NCBI GenBank assembly: GCA_039029515.1
Contig: JBCCFX010000168.1
Span: 1-8,879 of the forward strand
Length of the DNA: 8,879 nt
Reading direction: 5' to 3'
Origin: JBCCFX01 sp039029515
GTDB lineage: Bacteria > Planctomycetota > Phycisphaerae > Phycisphaerales > SM1A02
Position numbers and translations under genes: made by a program
Shown: piece by piece, positions 6,437 to 8,879 of the stretch
Layout of the letters: every line of letters starts with the position of its first letter
How positions within the stretch are numbered: the stretch's first letter is position 1
Notes under the pieces: model-generated
What the model saw: only the letters and a program-made list of their open reading frames with translations
Told to the model about the DNA's origin: nothing
Database searches by the model: none

Positions 6437-6446
6437 TTCTCTACAA
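6437..6446 (+). repeat. Shared intergenic 10-mer TTCTCTACAA (copy 2)
   Basis: This is identical to 2885-2894, the only other copy I noticed; both lie on the plus strand of a divergent intergenic region. Here the next base is G, giving TACAAG in place of TACAAT. It could be a second, upstream -10 for squalene-hopene cyclase or a regulator half-site. GCGAGAAC at 6422-6429 nearby is the reverse complement of GTTCTCGC at 2873-2880 beside the first copy. Confidence 0.35.
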
Positions 6447-6481
6447 GCTTGACGGAAGGATGGCCCCGTCTCGCGCCGACA

Positions 6482-6487
6482 TACAAT
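6482..6487 (+). promoter_or_regulatory. Putative -10 box for squalene-hopene cyclase
   Basis: TACAAT lies 8 nt before the ATG at 6496, so RNA would begin about 1-2 nt before that codon. TTGACG at 6449-6454 resembles a -35, but at 27 bp it is too far away. If the box is real, the ATGs at 6460 and 6490 are not in the message and 6496 is the start. Confidence 0.4.
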
Positions 6488-6495
6488 GCATGCCC

Positions 6496-8565
6496 ATGGA
6501 CACGTCACACGAGACCACCACGTCATCGCCGATCACGCTTTCCGTCGAGGATCGTGATCGACTTGCCGGCCATCTTGATCGCGCGGTCAAGGCGCTGTTG
6601 AGCCTCCAGAACGATGATGGTCACTGGTGTGCTGAATTGCAGGGCGACTCGATCCTCGAGAGCGAGTACATCCTGATGAAGTTCATCCTCGGCCAGGAAC
6701 GGCAGCCGATGGCCGATGGTTCCGACGGCTGGACGACACTGCAGAAAATCTGCGCGTACATGCGCACGTTGCAGCGCCCCGATGGTGGCTGGGGTCAGTA
6801 CCCCGGTTCGGGCAATGATCTCTCCGCAACCGTCAAGGCGTATTTCGTCCTGAAGCTTATGGGCGATGACCCTGAGGATGAGCACATGTTGCTCGCCCGG
6901 CAGCGCATTCGCGAAATGGGCGGCGCGGAGAGAGTCAATACGTTCACGAACTTCTATCTCGCGTGCCTTGGTCAGGTCCCGTGGAGTGCGGTGCCGTCGA
7001 TCCCGCCGGAGATCATGCTGTTCCCACGATGGTCATACTTCCATCTGACGAAAGTTGCGGCGTGGACGCGCACGATGATCGTGCCACTGTCACTCGTGAC
7101 GACGCTGCGCCCGACACGTGAGTTGCCGGCCCGCGCCAGCATCGACGAGTTGTACATCGACGAACGTGAACGAACCCAGTTGGGCAAGACGGTCGAAGCG
7201 CCACCGTTCTGGAGTGCATTCTTCAGCGTCGCCGACCGTGTGCTCAAGTTCATGCATCATCTTGGTGGTACACCGGTACGCCGGCTCGCGATGCGCAAGG
7301 CGGAACAGTGGATCATCGAGCGCATGGGGCAGGATGATCCTGCACCGACCGAAGGACTCGGTGCGATCTTCCCGCCGATGGTCTATCTCCAGGTTGCGTT
7401 TATGGCGCTCGGCCATCGGCGCGACAACCCGATGATGCAGCGTGCGGAACGCGAACTCGATGACTTCTTCATCGAAGAAGATGACATGATTCGCATCCAG
7501 CCGTGCTTCAGTCCCGTCTGGGATACCGGCATTGCGACCTACGCGCTGACGGATTGCGGGCGCACGAATGAAGACCGCGCGCTCGCACGCGCGGCCAAAT
7601 GGCTCCGCGACAAGGAATGCACGCATCGAGGTGACTGGGCGGTAAACGTCAACGAGCCGTTCGAGTCCTGTGGCTGGTACTTCGAATACAACAACGCGTG
7701 GTATCCCGATGTTGATGACACCGCGATGGTTTCGATGGCACTTATGCGTGCCGGCGGACCACTGAATCACGAAGCGGCCGCGCGCGGTGTCGAGTGGATC
7801 TTTGCGATGCAGAATCGCGATGGCGGTTGGGCGGCATTCGATCGCACGAAGCACCGTCAGATCCTTGAGTACATTCCCTTCGCAGATCACAACGCAATGC
7901 AGGATCCGAGTTGTCCGGATATCACCGGCCGCATTCTGGAATGCTTGTCGTGGAATGGATACGACATCAGCGATCCGCGCGTCGCGAACGCCATCGACTA
8001 TGTGAAGTCACATCAGGAAAAGGAAGGCTGCTGGTTCGGGCGCTGGGGCGTGAACTACATCTACGGCACGTGGCAGTCGGTCATCGGGCCGATTCGCGTC
8101 GGCGTTGATCCCGAGTCGCCGTGGGTCCAGCGCGCCGGCGCGTGGTTAAAATCGATTCAGAAACCGGACGGTTCGTTCGGTGAATCCGCAAACAGCTACG
8201 AAGATCCCGGGACGAAAGGTATCGGTCCATCGACGGCGTCGCAGACCGCGTGGGCCGCGATGACGCTTCAGGAGATCTACGGTCAGGATGATCCCGATCT
8301 GCTCCGCGCCATCGAGTGGTTGTGCGCGACACAGTTGACCGAAGATCGGGCGTCGGATCCCGCGCAGAATCCGGATGGCGATCCTGCAGGGTCATGGCAC
8401 GAGCCGTGGTTCACCGGCACCGGCTTCCCGAAGGTCTTCTACCTGCGCTATCACCTCTATCGCCTGTATTTCCCGGTGATGGCGATGGGGCGATATCTCG
8501 GCGCGCACGGCGTGCGCCTCTCCGATGAACGTGTCGTCAAAGTGCTGCCGAAAGTCGATGTCTGA
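6496..8565 (+). CDS. shc: Squalene-hopene cyclase
   Basis: A 689-residue monotopic membrane enzyme that cyclises squalene to hopene or hopanol, the first committed step of hopanoid synthesis. The catalytic DVDDTA motif is intact at residues 405-410, preceded by YNNAWYP. QW-type repeats are seen at QNDDGHW (38), QRPDGGW (93), QNRDGGW (439), QEKEGCW (507) and QKPDGSF (555), the last followed by GPSTASQTAWAAMTL. GDSILESEYILMKFILG near the start, GRWGVNYIYGTWQSV and the C-terminal FYLRYHLYRLYFPVMAMGRYL are all family hallmarks. Length is slightly above the usual 630-680. Start choice: in-frame ATGs lie at 6460, 6490 and 6496. The one at 6460 has GGAAGG touching it with no spacer; 6496 lies 8 nt after TACAAT and fits the leaderless pattern of two other genes here. 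All three starts leave the conserved core unchanged. No hpnC/D/E squalene-synthesis or hopanoid-modifying gene is next to it. Confidence 0.96.
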   Translation: MDTSHETTTSSPITLSVEDRDRLAGHLDRAVKALLSLQNDDGHWCAELQGDSILESEYILMKFILGQERQPMADGSDGWTTLQKICAYMRTLQRPDGGWGQYPGSGNDLSATVKAYFVLKLMGDDPEDEHMLLARQRIREMGGAERVNTFTNFYLACLGQVPWSAVPSIPPEIMLFPRWSYFHLTKVAAWTRTMIVPLSLVTTLRPTRELPARASIDELYIDERERTQLGKTVEAPPFWSAFFSVADRVLKFMHHLGGTPVRRLAMRKAEQWIIERMGQDDPAPTEGLGAIFPPMVYLQVAFMALGHRRDNPMMQRAERELDDFFIEEDDMIRIQPCFSPVWDTGIATYALTDCGRTNEDRALARAAKWLRDKECTHRGDWAVNVNEPFESCGWYFEYNNAWYPDVDDTAMVSMALMRAGGPLNHEAAARGVEWIFAMQNRDGGWAAFDRTKHRQILEYIPFADHNAMQDPSCPDITGRILECLSWNGYDISDPRVANAIDYVKSHQEKEGCWFGRWGVNYIYGTWQSVIGPIRVGVDPESPWVQRAGAWLKSIQKPDGSFGESANSYEDPGTKGIGPSTASQTAWAAMTLQEIYGQDDPDLLRAIEWLCATQLTEDRASDPAQNPDGDPAGSWHEPWFTGTGFPKVFYLRYHLYRLYFPVMAMGRYLGAHGVRLSDERVVKVLPKVDV

Positions 8566-8879
8566 TCAGTCTTCTGATGGCGTTGACAACTCGCCCAATG
8601 GCGGCTGTTCAAGCCGGCCGCATTCCGGGCAGGCCGAACTCTCGGTCGTGGCACGCAGGTCATAGCCACATCCCATACAGATGTCGTAGCCGCAATCGCG
8701 AATGGCCTGTCGAAACAAGCGTCGTGCATCTTGAAACACGAGGCTCATCGGCACCGTGACGGCACAAAATGCGGCCACGAGTGTGACTGTGAATATCAGT
8801 CCACGGCTTGAGAAATTCGACATCGCCACAAATGCTGAGGCTGCTATGAAGACGATCACGCATAGGATCTGAAGCGCGC
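8566..8879 (-). CDS. Small membrane protein with C-terminal zinc ribbon (5' end beyond window)
   Basis: About 103 residues are visible. The frame stays open to the right edge and the sequence before the possible GTG at 8859 is hydrophobic (ALQILC joins VIVFIAASAFVAM), so that GTG would cut a helix in half; the true start is probably outside. Two membrane helices follow one another: the one at the edge, and GLIFTVTLVAAFCAVTVPMSLVF. A basic stretch (DARRLFRQAIR) leads to a zinc ribbon: a CMGC pair followed by GYDLR, then a CPECG pair. CGYD occurs twice, once on each side of CMG. The short tail is acidic. Membrane proteins ending in CGYDLR...CPECG are frequent in planctomycetes, generally annotated as hypothetical. 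No function can be assigned. The stop TGA abuts the cyclase stop inside TGATCA. Confidence 0.65.
   Translation of the reverse strand, partial: ALQILCVIVFIAASAFVAMSNFSSRGLIFTVTLVAAFCAVTVPMSLVFQDARRLFRQAIRDCGYDICMGCGYDLRATTESSACPECGRLEQPPLGELSTPSED

Noticed and set aside
6449..6454. TTGACG as the -35 of the cyclase promoter
   Set aside because: It is 27 bp from TACAAT at 6482, too far for a normal 16-18 bp spacer, and no -10-like hexamer lies at the right distance.
6460..6495. ATG at 6460 as the cyclase start
   Set aside because: The purine run GGAAGG touches the ATG, too close to serve as a ribosome site, and the added residues are not family-like. The later ATGs at 6490 and 6496 are preferred; this is not certain.
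7090..7890. A 266-codon frame antisense to squalene-hopene cyclase
   Set aside because: The sense strand encodes a complete cyclase with the DVDDTA motif; the antisense frame is a codon-bias shadow.

Overview
The window is a GC-rich chromosomal segment that most likely comes from a planctomycete, probably of the Phycisphaerae type. Three things point that way. A right-handed beta-helix protein ends in a dockerin-like double EF-hand tail (GD-x-T/N-x-NG ... DVNANG-x-VNVDDL ending in a Cys-rich stretch). A small membrane protein ends in a CGYDLR...CPECG zinc ribbon. Shine-Dalgarno sequences are weak or absent in front of several genes, and a squalene-hopene cyclase is present. The taxonomic call is inference from these traits; no marker gene is present.

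Layout, left to right. (1) The 3' part of an exported beta-helix/dockerin protein (+, cut by the left edge). (2) A GspE/PilB-type secretion ATPase (-), tail-to-tail with it, 2 bp apart. (3) A 174-bp divergent intergenic region with putative promoters for both flanking genes, a 21-bp near-perfect dyad and a good ribosome binding site. (4) L-lysine 6-aminotransferase (+). (5) A 193-bp convergent intergenic region made of seven tandem 7-mers, a 71-bp inverted-repeat element and a second, different set of 7-mers. (6) A two-gene minus-strand operon, FIST-domain sensor then FUN14-domain membrane protein, 18 bp apart. (7) A 97-bp divergent intergenic region. (8) Squalene-hopene cyclase (+). (9) The 3' part of a small two-helix membrane protein with a zinc ribbon (-), whose stop codon abuts the cyclase stop in TGATCA; it is cut by the right edge.

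Most of the genes are ordinary single-gene units. The ATPase belongs to a type II secretion or type IV pilus-like machine whose other parts are not here. The aminotransferase starts lysine catabolism through 2-aminoadipate semialdehyde. The cyclase makes the hopene skeleton of hopanoids. The least-characterised unit is the FIST-FUN14 operon, which reads as a ligand-sensing protein paired with a small membrane protein of unknown bacterial function. It sits between a hopanoid gene (divergent) and a lysine gene (convergent).

The most reusable non-coding observation is a TA(G/C)AAT hexamer ending 6 to 9 nt before the start codon of three genes (ATPase, FIST, cyclase), none of which has a usable Shine-Dalgarno. 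This suggests leaderless transcripts. No RNA gene, CRISPR array, insertion sequence or phage gene was found. I see no convincing new defence or mobile system here.
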